The notes under the pieces were generated by a model. That model was not told where the DNA came from. It saw only the letters and a program-made list of their open reading frames with translations, and searched no databases. Source: Sciscionella sediminilitoris (GTDB lineage Bacteria; Actinomycetota; Actinomycetes; Mycobacteriales; Pseudonocardiaceae). From it: 38,321 nucleotides of DNA. Every line of letters begins with the position of its first letter. Position 1 is the stretch's first letter. The position numbers were made by a program, and so were the translations under genes. Of the stretch, positions 15,393 through 23,211 are shown in pieces. Location of the stretch: NCBI RefSeq assembly GCF_000737195.2, contig NZ_JALM01000023.1, positions 1 through 38,321 of the forward strand, read 5' to 3'.

Positions 15393-18300
15393 GCGCGACC
15401 GGCCCGGGCACGTCCGCGATAGGCCGCGATCACCCTGTTGGCAACGGAATTGGCCCGCTGTTCGGTTTCCCGGTCGATCCCTGCCAAGCGGTTGTGGTGC
15501 ATGTGCAGGATGCCGTCGACCGCGCCGCGCTGCCGTTCGCCGTCCGCTTCCGCGCGCAGCGCCTCGGCGTAGTCCCGGATGGCCGGTGCCCGGTCCGCGC
15601 AAGCGGCACGGATCGCGGCGGCAGGGGTTCCCGGCGGTGCCGCGGAAAGCCCGAGCGCCAGTTCGGTCGCCTGGCGGACGTGCCGGTGCATGCCCTCGTA
15701 GTGCTGGACGGCGCTGCCGCGATACCAGTCGGTCCAGTCCGGGTCCATCGAGCGGAGCAGATCCACGAAGTTCACCGCGACCAGCACCTCGGGTGGCAGC
15801 GGCTCGGCCGGACCGTCCAGCAACGGAAGCTGGGCCAGCACGGCCGCGCTGTCCGCGCCGAACGCGTGCTCGGCGGCCGCCAGCACGGCGGGGCCGCCGT
15901 ACCGATCCTGTTCCGGTTCATAGGTGTCGATGGTGAGCTTGCGGAGCAGGCCGCAGGTGCGCAGTTCCGCGGCCCAGTCGTGCAACCGCGGGAGCAGCTG
16001 CCGGTTGAGCGATTCCGCCGGGCCGTGGAACCGCAACCGCACATGTGGATCAGGATCGGCGTAGCGGATGAAGAACCAGCGCGGTTCGCCCACTCCGGTA
16101 AGCAAGCGCGGCAGCTGCGCGGTGAGCAGTTCGTGGTGCCGTTCCGGCCTGCTGTACAGCTTCGCGAACAGCCACTCACCGCCGGGCGGGGTGGCTGTCC
16201 GGGTGCTCGCACGCCGCCCGGCGCAACGGGTTTCGGCCCGGGCGCCGCGGCGGGCGCGCAGTGGCACCACGATCTCGCTGGCATGGCCGTGCAGCCAGTC
16301 CAGTTCGGACTCGTCCCGGTGCGCGGTCTCCACGAGGACCAGTTCGGGTTTGCGGCGCAGTTCATCGCACAGCAGCCGCCGGTGCAGCGGCCGGCTCAGG
16401 TCCAGTTCGACGCCGTGATCGGACTCCCGGACCTGCACCTGATCCGGAACACCGAACTGCTTCCGCCAGCGCGCGACCTCGGCGTCCCAGTCCGTCCCGT
16501 TCCGCGCCGCCTCGGCGAGACCGGGCGAGGGCCGCCAGCGCGCGGGCGCGAGCACCGTACGGCCGTGGCGCACCCTCGGCAGGTAGGGCAGGCAGTCCAG
16601 GCCGCCCCAATGCCAGGGCGAGAGGGTGCGGGTGCCGTACCGGGAGAGTTCGCGCACCAGGCGGACCGCGTTCGGAGCGTGTTTGTCGGTGTCGAGCATC
16701 TGCGGGCACACCACGGTGATCGGCCGTCCATCGCGCAACGAGACCACGAACAGTCCATTGTGGTCGGCGGCGATCCCGATGTCCTCGACGCCGAGCACAT
16801 CCGGACGGCCACGATCGTCGAAGGTTCCGAACGCCAGGGTGTGTTCCACCGCGCGGTCCACCCGCAGGATGTTGACGTGCCGGGCCGCCGTCGGTTCGAA
16901 ATTCGGCTGACCGTACAACCGCCCGTTCCCGTCCCCGGCCTGCACCGCGGCGGGTTCGCCGCCTTCGGTGAGATAACCGAACCGGCCGAACAGCGCACCC
17001 GTCCCGTTGGCCATCGCGGACGCGCAGACCAACCGGAAATCGCCCCGCTCGATCGCGGCCACCGACGGGGCGAGCAGTTGGAAGGTCAGCTCGGCGGTAT
17101 CCGGTCCGGGAGCCGGATTCCCGTTCGGGGCAAGGGTTTCCATGGTGTCCTCGTCCAGCACGATCTCCCCGGAGCCGGAGAACAGCGCCTGCTGCACGAG
17201 CTCGCCACAGAGCCGGTCCCAGCGCCGGTCCTCCTCGGCTCCGGGCACGGTGAACCGGCTGACCGGCGGTTGCCGGTACCCCGCGGGCGGGCCGATGCCC
17301 CGCTCCGGATCGAGCACCTCCTTGACCGGGACACCACCGCCGATCCCGTATGCGTCGACGAAGGCGTAGTACCACTGCGTGAGGTGCGCGGGTGCGCCCT
17401 CCGGCGGAGACAACCGCAATAGCGTCGCGGCCGCCGATTCGGCCTCCCGGGCCACTATCGGCGGCAATCGCAACCGCGCGTCGGCGCGCAGATCGACCTG
17501 GAGCGGGGTGGCGCGGGCCGGGTGCAGTTCCCGCGCCGCGGAGCTCGCCGCGTTCCAGGCTGCCCGTCCCGCACCGAGTGGTGCCGCGGCGTAGTCCGCG
17601 AACAGGCCGGCGATCCGGTGCAGCTGCCCGGTTTCCGGTGCCGGGGTACGGTCCAGAACCGTCAGCGCCGCGCGCATCGGGTCGGCTGCGGTGACCGTCG
17701 CGGACAGCTCCGTCCGCAGCAGCCCTGCCTCGACAAGGCCGAGCACCAGAGCCTGCGCCCGGTCCGCGCCCGCGCCAGGAAAGGCCTCGGTGATCCGGTC
17801 GAGCAGCGCGGCGCACTCGATCGGGGCGTGCGCCGCCGACAGTGCCGCCCGCACGGGTGGAGTGGCCCGCACCGACTGTTCCTGCGCCGGCTCGGTACCG
17901 GGACCGCGGCATCCGAGGTACGGCAGCACGAACCGCCCGGCCCGCTCGAAAACGAGATCGTTCGCGCACACGCGCAGACACCGCAGCACTTCGGGCCGCC
18001 GCTGCAGTACGGCCAGCACCGCGGTGAACCACTCACCGTCCGGCCGAACCCCCTTGTGATGGGCCGTCCCGATCTCCGCCTCGGCCCGCTCGGCGAACTC
18101 CCCGACCGCTACTCCGGCGAGCACCCCGAACGGCGTCGGGCGCCCGCTCATCCGCAACAGGTACCGGCACGCGGCGTACGCGGCACGGCGCAGCTGCCCG
18201 GAACTCACCTCCGCGCCCGCGTCCAGCCTGCGCAACACGGTGGCCAGCGACTCGCTGGAGACCTCGACCGCCTCCCGGACCACCGGATCTGCGACCACCG

Positions 18301-18427
18301 CGCGCAGCAGCCGCTCATCCTCGACCGGTTCGTCATCGCCGTACGGCAACCTGCCGCTGCTGTGCGGTAATACCGGTGTCCGCAAGTAGACGACCCCGAA
18401 TGCGGAAAACCGTTCTTCCGTGCGCAC
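15389..18427 (-). CDS. class I lanthipeptide dehydratase LanB
   Basis: This is a 1012-residue full-length dehydratase. The large N-terminal glutamylation domain (about 1-720) includes the conserved LLRMSGRPTPFGVLAGV (residues about 90-106). The C-terminal SpaB_C/elimination domain (about 740-1005) includes WFFIRYADPDPHVRLRF. In this family glutamyl-tRNA is used to glutamylate Ser/Thr of the precursor, and elimination then gives dehydroalanine or dehydrobutyrine. Both domains are on one chain, as in NisB and unlike the split enzymes of thiopeptide loci. The GTG at 18427 follows GAGGGG. It is the first gene of the LanB-LanC operon and divergent from the small precursor gene 171 bases away. Confidence 0.93.
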   Translation of the reverse strand: MRTEERFSAFGVVYLRTPVLPHSSGRLPYGDDEPVEDERLLRAVVADPVVREAVEVSSESLATVLRRLDAGAEVSSGQLRRAAYAACRYLLRMSGRPTPFGVLAGVAVGEFAERAEAEIGTAHHKGVRPDGEWFTAVLAVLQRRPEVLRCLRVCANDLVFERAGRFVLPYLGCRGPGTEPAQEQSVRATPPVRAALSAAHAPIECAALLDRITEAFPGAGADRAQALVLGLVEAGLLRTELSATVTAADPMRAALTVLDRTPAPETGQLHRIAGLFADYAAAPLGAGRAAWNAASSAARELHPARATPLQVDLRADARLRLPPIVAREAESAAATLLRLSPPEGAPAHLTQWYYAFVDAYGIGGGVPVKEVLDPERGIGPPAGYRQPPVSRFTVPGAEEDRRWDRLCGELVQQALFSGSGEIVLDEDTMETLAPNGNPAPGPDTAELTFQLLAPSVAAIERGDFRLVCASAMANGTGALFGRFGYLTEGGEPAAVQAGDGNGRLYGQPNFEPTAARHVNILRVDRAVEHTLAFGTFDDRGRPDVLGVEDIGIAADHNGLFVVSLRDGRPITVVCPQMLDTDKHAPNAVRLVRELSRYGTRTLSPWHWGGLDCLPYLPRVRHGRTVLAPARWRPSPGLAEAARNGTDWDAEVARWRKQFGVPDQVQVRESDHGVELDLSRPLHRRLLCDELRRKPELVLVETAHRDESELDWLHGHASEIVVPLRARRGARAETRCAGRRASTRTATPPGGEWLFAKLYSRPERHHELLTAQLPRLLTGVGEPRWFFIRYADPDPHVRLRFHGPAESLNRQLLPRLHDWAAELRTCGLLRKLTIDTYEPEQDRYGGPAVLAAAEHAFGADSAAVLAQLPLLDGPAEPLPPEVLVAVNFVDLLRSMDPDWTDWYRGSAVQHYEGMHRHVRQATELALGLSAAPPGTPAAAIRAACADRAPAIRDYAEALRAEADGERQRGAVDGILHMHHNRLAGIDRETEQRANSVANRVIAAYRGRARAGRA

Positions 18428-18598
18428 CCAATCCCCTCACGAACCTTCGGCGCCGCCATGGCGCTCCTCTCGCAATACCGAACCATTCTTGTCAAGGGGA
18501 CCGAATCGAGCCGATAGCGAATCCGGGATGCTCGTGCCATCATGGCGAAGCCATCGCGATCGGCACGACAAGAACACCTGCGATGAGAGGTTGGGGAT

Positions 18599-18775
18599 AT
18601 GCAAGACACACTCGATTCCCGTGCTCAGGGCGAACTCGACATGTTCGACCTCGAGCTGAAGGTCGTTCCCGCGGACGTGCAGCAGGTCGGATCCGCCTAC
18701 GCGGATCCCTCCTTCAGCAGCTGTCCGGAGTGCAACAACCCGAGCTGGAAGTGCAGCCCGCCGTTCCGCGGCTGA
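18599..18775 (+). CDS. putative class I lanthipeptide precursor (LanA)
   Basis: This is a 58-codon gene. The leader contains MFDLELKVVP (residues 15-24), which fits the F-N/D-L-D/E box that LanB enzymes recognise and the FxLD type of actinomycete precursors. The putative core after about residue 30 holds three cysteines (42, 45, 52) and six serines (32, 38, 40, 41, 49, 53) but no threonine. Likely rings are within SFSSC, SCPEC and SWKC, all lanthionine and none methyllanthionine. GAGAGG precedes the ATG. It is divergent from LanB-LanC. The start, leader box and location agree, so the call is strong. Ring pattern and cleavage site are inference. Confidence 0.85.
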   Translation: MQDTLDSRAQGELDMFDLELKVVPADVQQVGSAYADPSFSSCPECNNPSWKCSPPFRG

Positions 18776-18899
18776 CCGGGTAGAAAACCCCGGCAATAAC
18801 GGGCCGATCGCCCGTATTCCGATCCGTGCCTGATGCCGGAATCGAAACCGGGGAAAGTTCTAGGGAAATCCCGCAAATCCGCGGGCGGACGACACAGTT

Positions 18900-18930
18900 G
18901 CCGGTGGCCGGGAAATTCCCGGCCACCGGC
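18900..18930. terminator. strong hairpin after the precursor gene
   Basis: GCCGGTGGCCGGGAA (18900-18914) and TTCCCGGCCACCGGC (18916-18930) form perfect 15-bp arms around one base; in RNA the loop would open to a few A/U. No T-run follows, as in many actinomycete terminators. It lies 125 bases after the precursor stop and just before the GNAT start at 18955, so it probably separates the two transcripts. Confidence 0.7.
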
Positions 18931-18954
18931 GGCTTCGACTGGGAAACCATCCGG

Positions 18955-19707
18955 ATGCAGACCGAGGAACACCCCACCGAGCGGGATCTCGTCGACGGCT
19001 GGGCGATCGGGCCCACGGTCCGGATACGCCAGGCCCGGCCGGAGGATCTGCCCGGGCTTCCCGGGATCCTGGCGCTGGCCGGGGTTCCGCTGCTCAGTGG
19101 TGTCCGGCGAGCCGTACAGGATGGCCTGGCCGGGTCCGCGCTGCGTGCCGGGCTGCGCGGCGGAACGCGGGCATTCCACGCGGCAACCGGCCCGGTGCTC
19201 GGGGACGCCGAACGGGCGGTCAGCGAGGTGACCCCGGCGGTGAGCCTGGTGCTGGTCGCGGAATCCGCGCGGCACGGCCTGGTCGGCGGACTGATGGCAC
19301 TGCCGCCGGTCTACCTGCTGCCGTACCTCTGCCAGGGCACCGGAGCCGAACGGGATCGCGAGCAGTGCCGCACCCTGTTGCTGCGCTGCGCCAAGATCCA
19401 GGCCATGGCGGTCACCGAGCGGGCACGGGGTAGCCGCATCGGCGCCGCCATGCTGCACCGTTGCAGCGCCGTGTACCGCGCCTGCGGGCACCGGTTCGTC
19501 TACGGTCAGACACCACCGGACCGCGATCCTGGCGAGTACTACCGCCGGGAAGGATTCCGCGTCCTCGAACCCGGCGAGCCGCTGGACCTGGAACCCGCCT
19601 GTGGCCTCCGTACCCGGCTCGAGCCCGGGGCCACCGAACGCATTTGCCTGTTCCTGCGATCGCCATCCGATGACCGGACCCGGTCAGGCCCGGGAAGCGG
19701 TGCGTAG
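18955..19707 (+). CDS. GNAT-family N-acetyltransferase
   Basis: This is a 250-residue protein with a GNAT fold in the second half. AMAVTERARGSRIGAAML (about residues 151-167) is the acetyl-CoA pyrophosphate-binding motif A, and REGFRVLEPGEPL matches the last strand. The N-terminal half (IRQARPEDLPGLPGILALAG) has the usual first strand, followed by a helical insert. I chose the ATG at 18955 because the upstream GTG at 18826 would make the strong hairpin at 18900-18930 coding. No clear Shine-Dalgarno is visible. It is next to the lanthipeptide precursor, so it could acetylate the peptide or serve self-protection, but an unrelated role is equally possible. Confidence 0.78.
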   Translation: MQTEEHPTERDLVDGWAIGPTVRIRQARPEDLPGLPGILALAGVPLLSGVRRAVQDGLAGSALRAGLRGGTRAFHAATGPVLGDAERAVSEVTPAVSLVLVAESARHGLVGGLMALPPVYLLPYLCQGTGAERDREQCRTLLLRCAKIQAMAVTERARGSRIGAAMLHRCSAVYRACGHRFVYGQTPPDRDPGEYYRREGFRVLEPGEPLDLEPACGLRTRLEPGATERICLFLRSPSDDRTRSGPGSGA

Positions 19708-20067
19708 CCTGGCGAGTGCGATGGCCTGAACGCCCGCGAAAGCCGCGACGTCCACGGCGATGGCCACGAGCGCGAACACGGCGAGAAAACCCGGCGCGGT
19801 CAGGGAAATCCCGGCCATCGCGAGCGCGGCGGCCAGATTGGCGATCAGCACCACGCGCAGCGCGCGGTGCAGCGGGAGCCGCGCCACCATCCAGATCACC
19901 GCCGCCGACCAGGCGATCACCGCGCCGCCGAGGATCGCGATGGCGGTGACCGGAAGCGGGATCACATCGGCGACGTACGGGGCGGCGAACAGGAACGCAA
20001 GCCCGAGCAGCAGGCAGTATCCCGCGTCCAGCCGGAGCGTCACGACCCCGAGAGTGCGACCAGTCAT
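19684..20067 (-). CDS. small four-helix membrane protein, unknown
   Basis: This is a 127-residue protein with four hydrophobic segments: LDAGYCLLLGLAFLFAAPYV, VTAIAILGGAVIAWSAAVIW, ALRVVLIANLAAALAMAGIS and FLAVFALVAIAVDVAAFAGV. No family motif is recognised. It is convergent with the acetyltransferase gene, whose last 24 bases overlap its 3' end. It may be a small stress or redox membrane protein, but nothing in the sequence proves this. Confidence 0.75.
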   Translation of the reverse strand: MTGRTLGVVTLRLDAGYCLLLGLAFLFAAPYVADVIPLPVTAIAILGGAVIAWSAAVIWMVARLPLHRALRVVLIANLAAALAMAGISLTAPGFLAVFALVAIAVDVAAFAGVQAIALARLRTASRA

Positions 20068-20110
20068 ACCGCCCAGTCTAGGAAGAACCGCGCCTACGGG
20101 TAAAGATCAC

Positions 20111-20129
20111 TGTTGCGGACACGGCAACA
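20111..20129. promoter_or_regulatory. operator-like dyad upstream of hydrolase-permease pair
   Basis: TGTTGC (20111-20116) and GCAACA (20124-20129) form perfect 6-bp arms around a 7-nt spacer, giving a 19-bp site. It lies in the 148-base gap between the membrane-protein and hydrolase genes. No regulator gene is adjacent. Confidence 0.5.
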
Positions 20130-20146
20130 AGGATTGTGCTCATGCG

Positions 20147-20174
20147 CACGGCGGGTCGATGATCCCCCGCCGTG
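20147..20174. promoter_or_regulatory. hairpin in the hydrolase leader
   Basis: CACGGCGGG (20147-20155) and CCCGCCGTG (20166-20174) pair perfectly over nine bases with a ten-base loop. It ends 41 bases before the hydrolase start. It could be a leader structure, a terminator or a second operator. Confidence 0.5.
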
Positions 20175-20215
20175 AGCGAGGAGCACACCGATTCCTCGCA
20201 CGACAGGAGGATCCC

Positions 20216-21118
20216 GTGACCACCCGACCCTTGCCGTTCTTCTCGAGCGGACTACGCCTCGACGCCGATCTGCACCTGCCCGAGGACGGCGGCGAGCACG
20301 CGCCCTATCCGGTGGTGCTCGCCTGCTCCGGCTATCAGGGGCAGAAGACCATCCACCCGGAACGATTCGCCCGCGCCCTCAATCCCCTCGGTTACGCCGT
20401 TCTCGCGTTCGACTACCGCGGATTCGGGCTCAGTGAAGGGGAACGGGGCAGGCTCGTACCGCAGGAATGGGCCGAGGACGTGCGTGCGGGCATCGACCGG
20501 ATCGGCACCGTGTCCGAAGTGGACGCCGGACGCCTCGCACTCGTCGGCTGGGGACTCGGCGGTGGCGTGGTCGTCGCCGAGGCCGCCGAGGATCCGCGGG
20601 TGCGCGCGGTCGCCTGCCTCAACGGGATCGCGGACGGAACCCGGTCCACCCGCAATATGCACGACGAGGCGAGCTGGGCGGACCTGCTGCACCGGATCGA
20701 GGCCGATCGGGGCAGGCGGGCCAGCACCGGACGTTCCGAGCTCGCCGACCCGTGGGACATCGTGCGGCTCAATCTGGACGACCGCACCGATGGCTACGTC
20801 GGCGCCGAGCTGTACAAGACTCCGGGATTCGGCAGCGGAGTCACCCTGGAATCGGCGGATTTCCTGCTGCGGTTCGCTCCGGAACAGGTGGTCGAGCGGA
20901 TCTCGCCGCGACCGCTGCTCGTACTGCACGGTGCGCACAACGACCTGCACAAGCCGGTCGAGGCACAGGCGATGTACGAGCACGCGCGCGAGCCGAAACG
21001 CCTGGAACTGCTCGAAGGGCGCGGGCACACCGAGTGGATGTTCGATGACGACCCCACCTTCAAGCACGTGGTCGATGTGCTCGACGAATTCCTCGGCACC
21101 GCGCTGATCGCCAGCTGA
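20216..21118 (+). CDS. alpha/beta-hydrolase with altered nucleophile elbow
   Basis: This is a 300-residue alpha/beta-hydrolase fold protein of the dienelactone-hydrolase/acetyl-esterase type. VVLACSGYQG corresponds to the oxyanion region, FDYRGFGLSEGE to the usual loop, and GRGHTEWMFDD to the catalytic His segment. The nucleophile elbow reads GWGLGGG (residues 111-117), where Gly113 (codon GGA) replaces the expected serine. It is therefore likely non-hydrolytic, or uses another chemistry. The GTG at 20216 follows a perfect AGGAGG. The MFS gene begins 22 bases after the stop, so the two are probably cotranscribed, with the protein acting on or binding the transported compound. Confidence 0.87.
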   Translation: MTTRPLPFFSSGLRLDADLHLPEDGGEHAPYPVVLACSGYQGQKTIHPERFARALNPLGYAVLAFDYRGFGLSEGERGRLVPQEWAEDVRAGIDRIGTVSEVDAGRLALVGWGLGGGVVVAEAAEDPRVRAVACLNGIADGTRSTRNMHDEASWADLLHRIEADRGRRASTGRSELADPWDIVRLNLDDRTDGYVGAELYKTPGFGSGVTLESADFLLRFAPEQVVERISPRPLLVLHGAHNDLHKPVEAQAMYEHAREPKRLELLEGRGHTEWMFDDDPTFKHVVDVLDEFLGTALIAS

Positions 21119-21140
21119 GAACCCGGAAAAGGAGGTCGCA

Positions 21141-22499
21141 ATGGCCGCGACCCGGCGAATGCTGCGCAAACTGACCACCGCAACCGTGTGGGGCCAGGGA
21201 CTCGACGGCTATGACCTCGGGGTGATCAGTGTGGTCATGCCCATGGTCGTGCTGCACCTGCACATGTCCCCGGTGTGGGCCGGGCTCATCGGCGCCTCCT
21301 CGCTGATCGGGATCTTCTTCGGTGGGCCCGTTTTCGGCATGCTCACCGACCGGTTCGGCAGGCGTACCACCTTCACCGTCGATCTGGTGCTGTTCCTGAT
21401 CACCGCGCTGCTGCAGGTTTTCGTCACCGATCCGGCGCAGTTGTTCGTCATCCGGCTGGTCATGGGGATCGCGATCGGCGCCGAATACGCCATCGGGGCC
21501 ACGATGCTCGCCGAGTTCTCCCCGGCACGCGGGCGTGGGCGGCGCATCGCCGGACTCGAGGTCGCGTGGTTCGCCGGTTACCTGGCCGCGGTCGCGATCT
21601 CCTACGGGTTGCTCGATCTGGCCGGTGTCTCGTGGAACTGGGTGCTGGCCACCGGGGCACTGCCCGCGCTGTACTGCCTGATCGTCCGGCGCGGACTGCC
21701 CGAATCCCCGCGCTGGCTGCTTTCCCGCGGCCGGACCGAGGAAGCCCGCGCGATCATCGATACCTACCTCGGCGGGCAGGCCGCCTACCGGGGCGAGGAC
21801 TTCCACGGCGAACGGCCGAGCCTGTCCAGGGGCACACTGCACGCACTGTTCGCGCCCGGGCAATGCGCCCGGACGGTGTTCGCCTGCGTGTTCTACGCCT
21901 GCCTCGTCGCACCGTACTTCGCGATCTTCACCTTCGCCCCGAGCGTGCTCGCGACACTGCACCTCTCCGATCCGGCCGCGGGCACCATCACCGTCAACGC
22001 CCTCGCCGCCTGCGGAGCGCTGGCCGGGATGCTCGTGATCGAACGGATCGGCAGGCGCAGACTGCTCATCGGCCCGTTCTGGATCATGGCCGCCTGCCTG
22101 TGCCTGGTCGGAATCTGGGGCCAGGCACCGGGAATCATCGTCGTCGGCTGCTTCGCCGTGTTCGCCTTCTTCAACGCCGCGTCGAGCGATCTGACCCCGG
22201 TCTATCCGGCCGAACTCTTCCCGACCGAGATCCGCACCACCGGGACCGGGCTCGCCGCCGCGGCCAGCCGGATCGGCGCGGCATTGGGCACCTTCGCCCT
22301 GCCGAGCGGGCTCAACACCATCGGCGTCGGGCCGAGCATGCTGATCGCGGCGGGAATCTGCGTCATCGGCGCGGTGACCGCACAACTGCTCGCCCCCGAG
22401 ACCACCGGGCTCACCCTGACCAGGGCGACCCGCCCCGGCATGCAGCCGCTGACCACCGAACCGCCGCACAGCACGGATTCCCGCTCCGCGAACCACTGA
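21141..22499 (+). CDS. MFS permease, sugar-porter/aromatic-acid type
   Basis: This is a 452-residue 12-helix transporter. VWGQGLDGYDLGVISVVMP in helix 1, GMLTDRFGRRTTF in the 2-3 loop, and LPESPRWLLSRGRTEEA with LFPTEIRTTGTGL are the family's sugar-porter signatures. This shape is shared with 4-hydroxybenzoate-type permeases, so an aromatic or sugar substrate cannot be separated by eye. AAGGAGGT precedes the ATG. It is cotranscribed with the alpha/beta-hydrolase at 20216 and converges on the YxiG-like gene with a nine-base gap. Confidence 0.9.
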   Translation: MAATRRMLRKLTTATVWGQGLDGYDLGVISVVMPMVVLHLHMSPVWAGLIGASSLIGIFFGGPVFGMLTDRFGRRTTFTVDLVLFLITALLQVFVTDPAQLFVIRLVMGIAIGAEYAIGATMLAEFSPARGRGRRIAGLEVAWFAGYLAAVAISYGLLDLAGVSWNWVLATGALPALYCLIVRRGLPESPRWLLSRGRTEEARAIIDTYLGGQAAYRGEDFHGERPSLSRGTLHALFAPGQCARTVFACVFYACLVAPYFAIFTFAPSVLATLHLSDPAAGTITVNALAACGALAGMLVIERIGRRRLLIGPFWIMAACLCLVGIWGQAPGIIVVGCFAVFAFFNAASSDLTPVYPAELFPTEIRTTGTGLAAAASRIGAALGTFALPSGLNTIGVGPSMLIAAGICVIGAVTAQLLAPETTGLTLTRATRPGMQPLTTEPPHSTDSRSANH

Positions 22500-22508
22500 G
22501 CACGGTCC

Positions 22509-22988
22509 TCAGGACTCCCCCACGACGAACGGCGAATACCCGGGCGCGAGACGGTCCACCGACAGGTCAGCGAAGACGAGCCTGATGCTGTGCGCATTGG
22601 CTTCGATCACGGCCTCGCGGACCGGTCGCCCCAGCCGGGCGGACCACGCGGTGGTCTCCGCCGTGGCGGGCAGCAACTTGGGACCCGGGTAGAGCTCCTG
22701 CCAGCGAACGCCCCAGACATAGCCGTCCAGCTCACGGCCCTGCTCGAAATCGAGGAGACGATCGTCCAGCGACCGGCCCCAGATTTCCGGGGTCACCGTC
22801 GAGGTGACCGTCGCGCGGACGCAGCAACTGAAGCGGTAGCGGAGGTACTCCGGCGGGATCCCTGTCCGTGGATCGGCGGTCGCGTAGATGATGAGGTCGT
22901 AATCGCGCATCGAGTCGGTGAAACCGTGAAAGACGAGCGCCTGGTCGAAGGCGTCTTCGAAGGCTTCGGTGATCTGTTGAGCGTCCAC
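22509..22988 (-). CDS. YxiG-like domain protein
   Basis: This is a 159-residue soluble protein resembling the YxiG-like proteins common in Streptomyces and relatives. YDLIIYATADPRTGIPPEYLRYRF followed by two cysteines and a beta-rich WGVRWQELYPGPKLLP stretch is the recognisable part. Function is unknown; in some genomes such proteins are near toxin-type or immunity-type genes, but no toxin is seen here. I chose the GTG at 22988, giving VDAQQITEAFEDAFDQALVF. The longer frame to 23144 has a Pro/Arg-rich start and would cover the SoxR-like box region. The start is only moderately certain. Confidence 0.7.
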   Translation of the reverse strand: MDAQQITEAFEDAFDQALVFHGFTDSMRDYDLIIYATADPRTGIPPEYLRYRFSCCVRATVTSTVTPEIWGRSLDDRLLDFEQGRELDGYVWGVRWQELYPGPKLLPATAETTAWSARLGRPVREAVIEANAHSIRLVFADLSVDRLAPGYSPFVVGES

Positions 22989-23135
22989 AACGGAGATTTT
23001 CGCAGCGGGCGGCACGGGCGGAGCAGCCACCGTATCCGGCCTCGGAAGCACTTGGCGCGGTCGCCAGTCCGGCCTTCGGACTCGAGACCATGTGTCGAAG
23101 CAAGCTGCCGAATGACAATCAAGGGCATCGGCGCT

Positions 23136-23166
23136 TTGACTCAACCGTGGTTGAGGTCAGTAGGTT
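23136..23166 (+). promoter_or_regulatory. SoxR-like box within a 19-bp-spacer promoter
   Basis: CTCAACC (23140-23146) and GGTTGAG (23149-23155) form a perfect dyad around GT. The 18-bp context ACTCAACCGTGGTTGAGG differs at one base from the CCTCAACC-N2-GGTTGAGG SoxR box of actinomycetes. TTGACT (23136-23141) and TAGGTT (23161-23166) are 19 bp apart, the overlong spacing of MerR-family promoters. Confidence 0.75.
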
Positions 23167-23211
23167 GATTTCCGGAATCGAGCGAACGCACACCATGGGG
23201 GTGGCATCTTC

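Noticed and set aside
15140-17422. 760-codon open frame opposite LanB and LanC
   Set aside because: It crosses the LanB-LanC overlap and has low-complexity composition; both real genes carry intact motifs.
18826-18954. Upstream extension of the GNAT gene from the GTG at 18826
   Set aside because: It would translate through the strong hairpin at 18900-18930 and adds 43 residues outside the GNAT fold.
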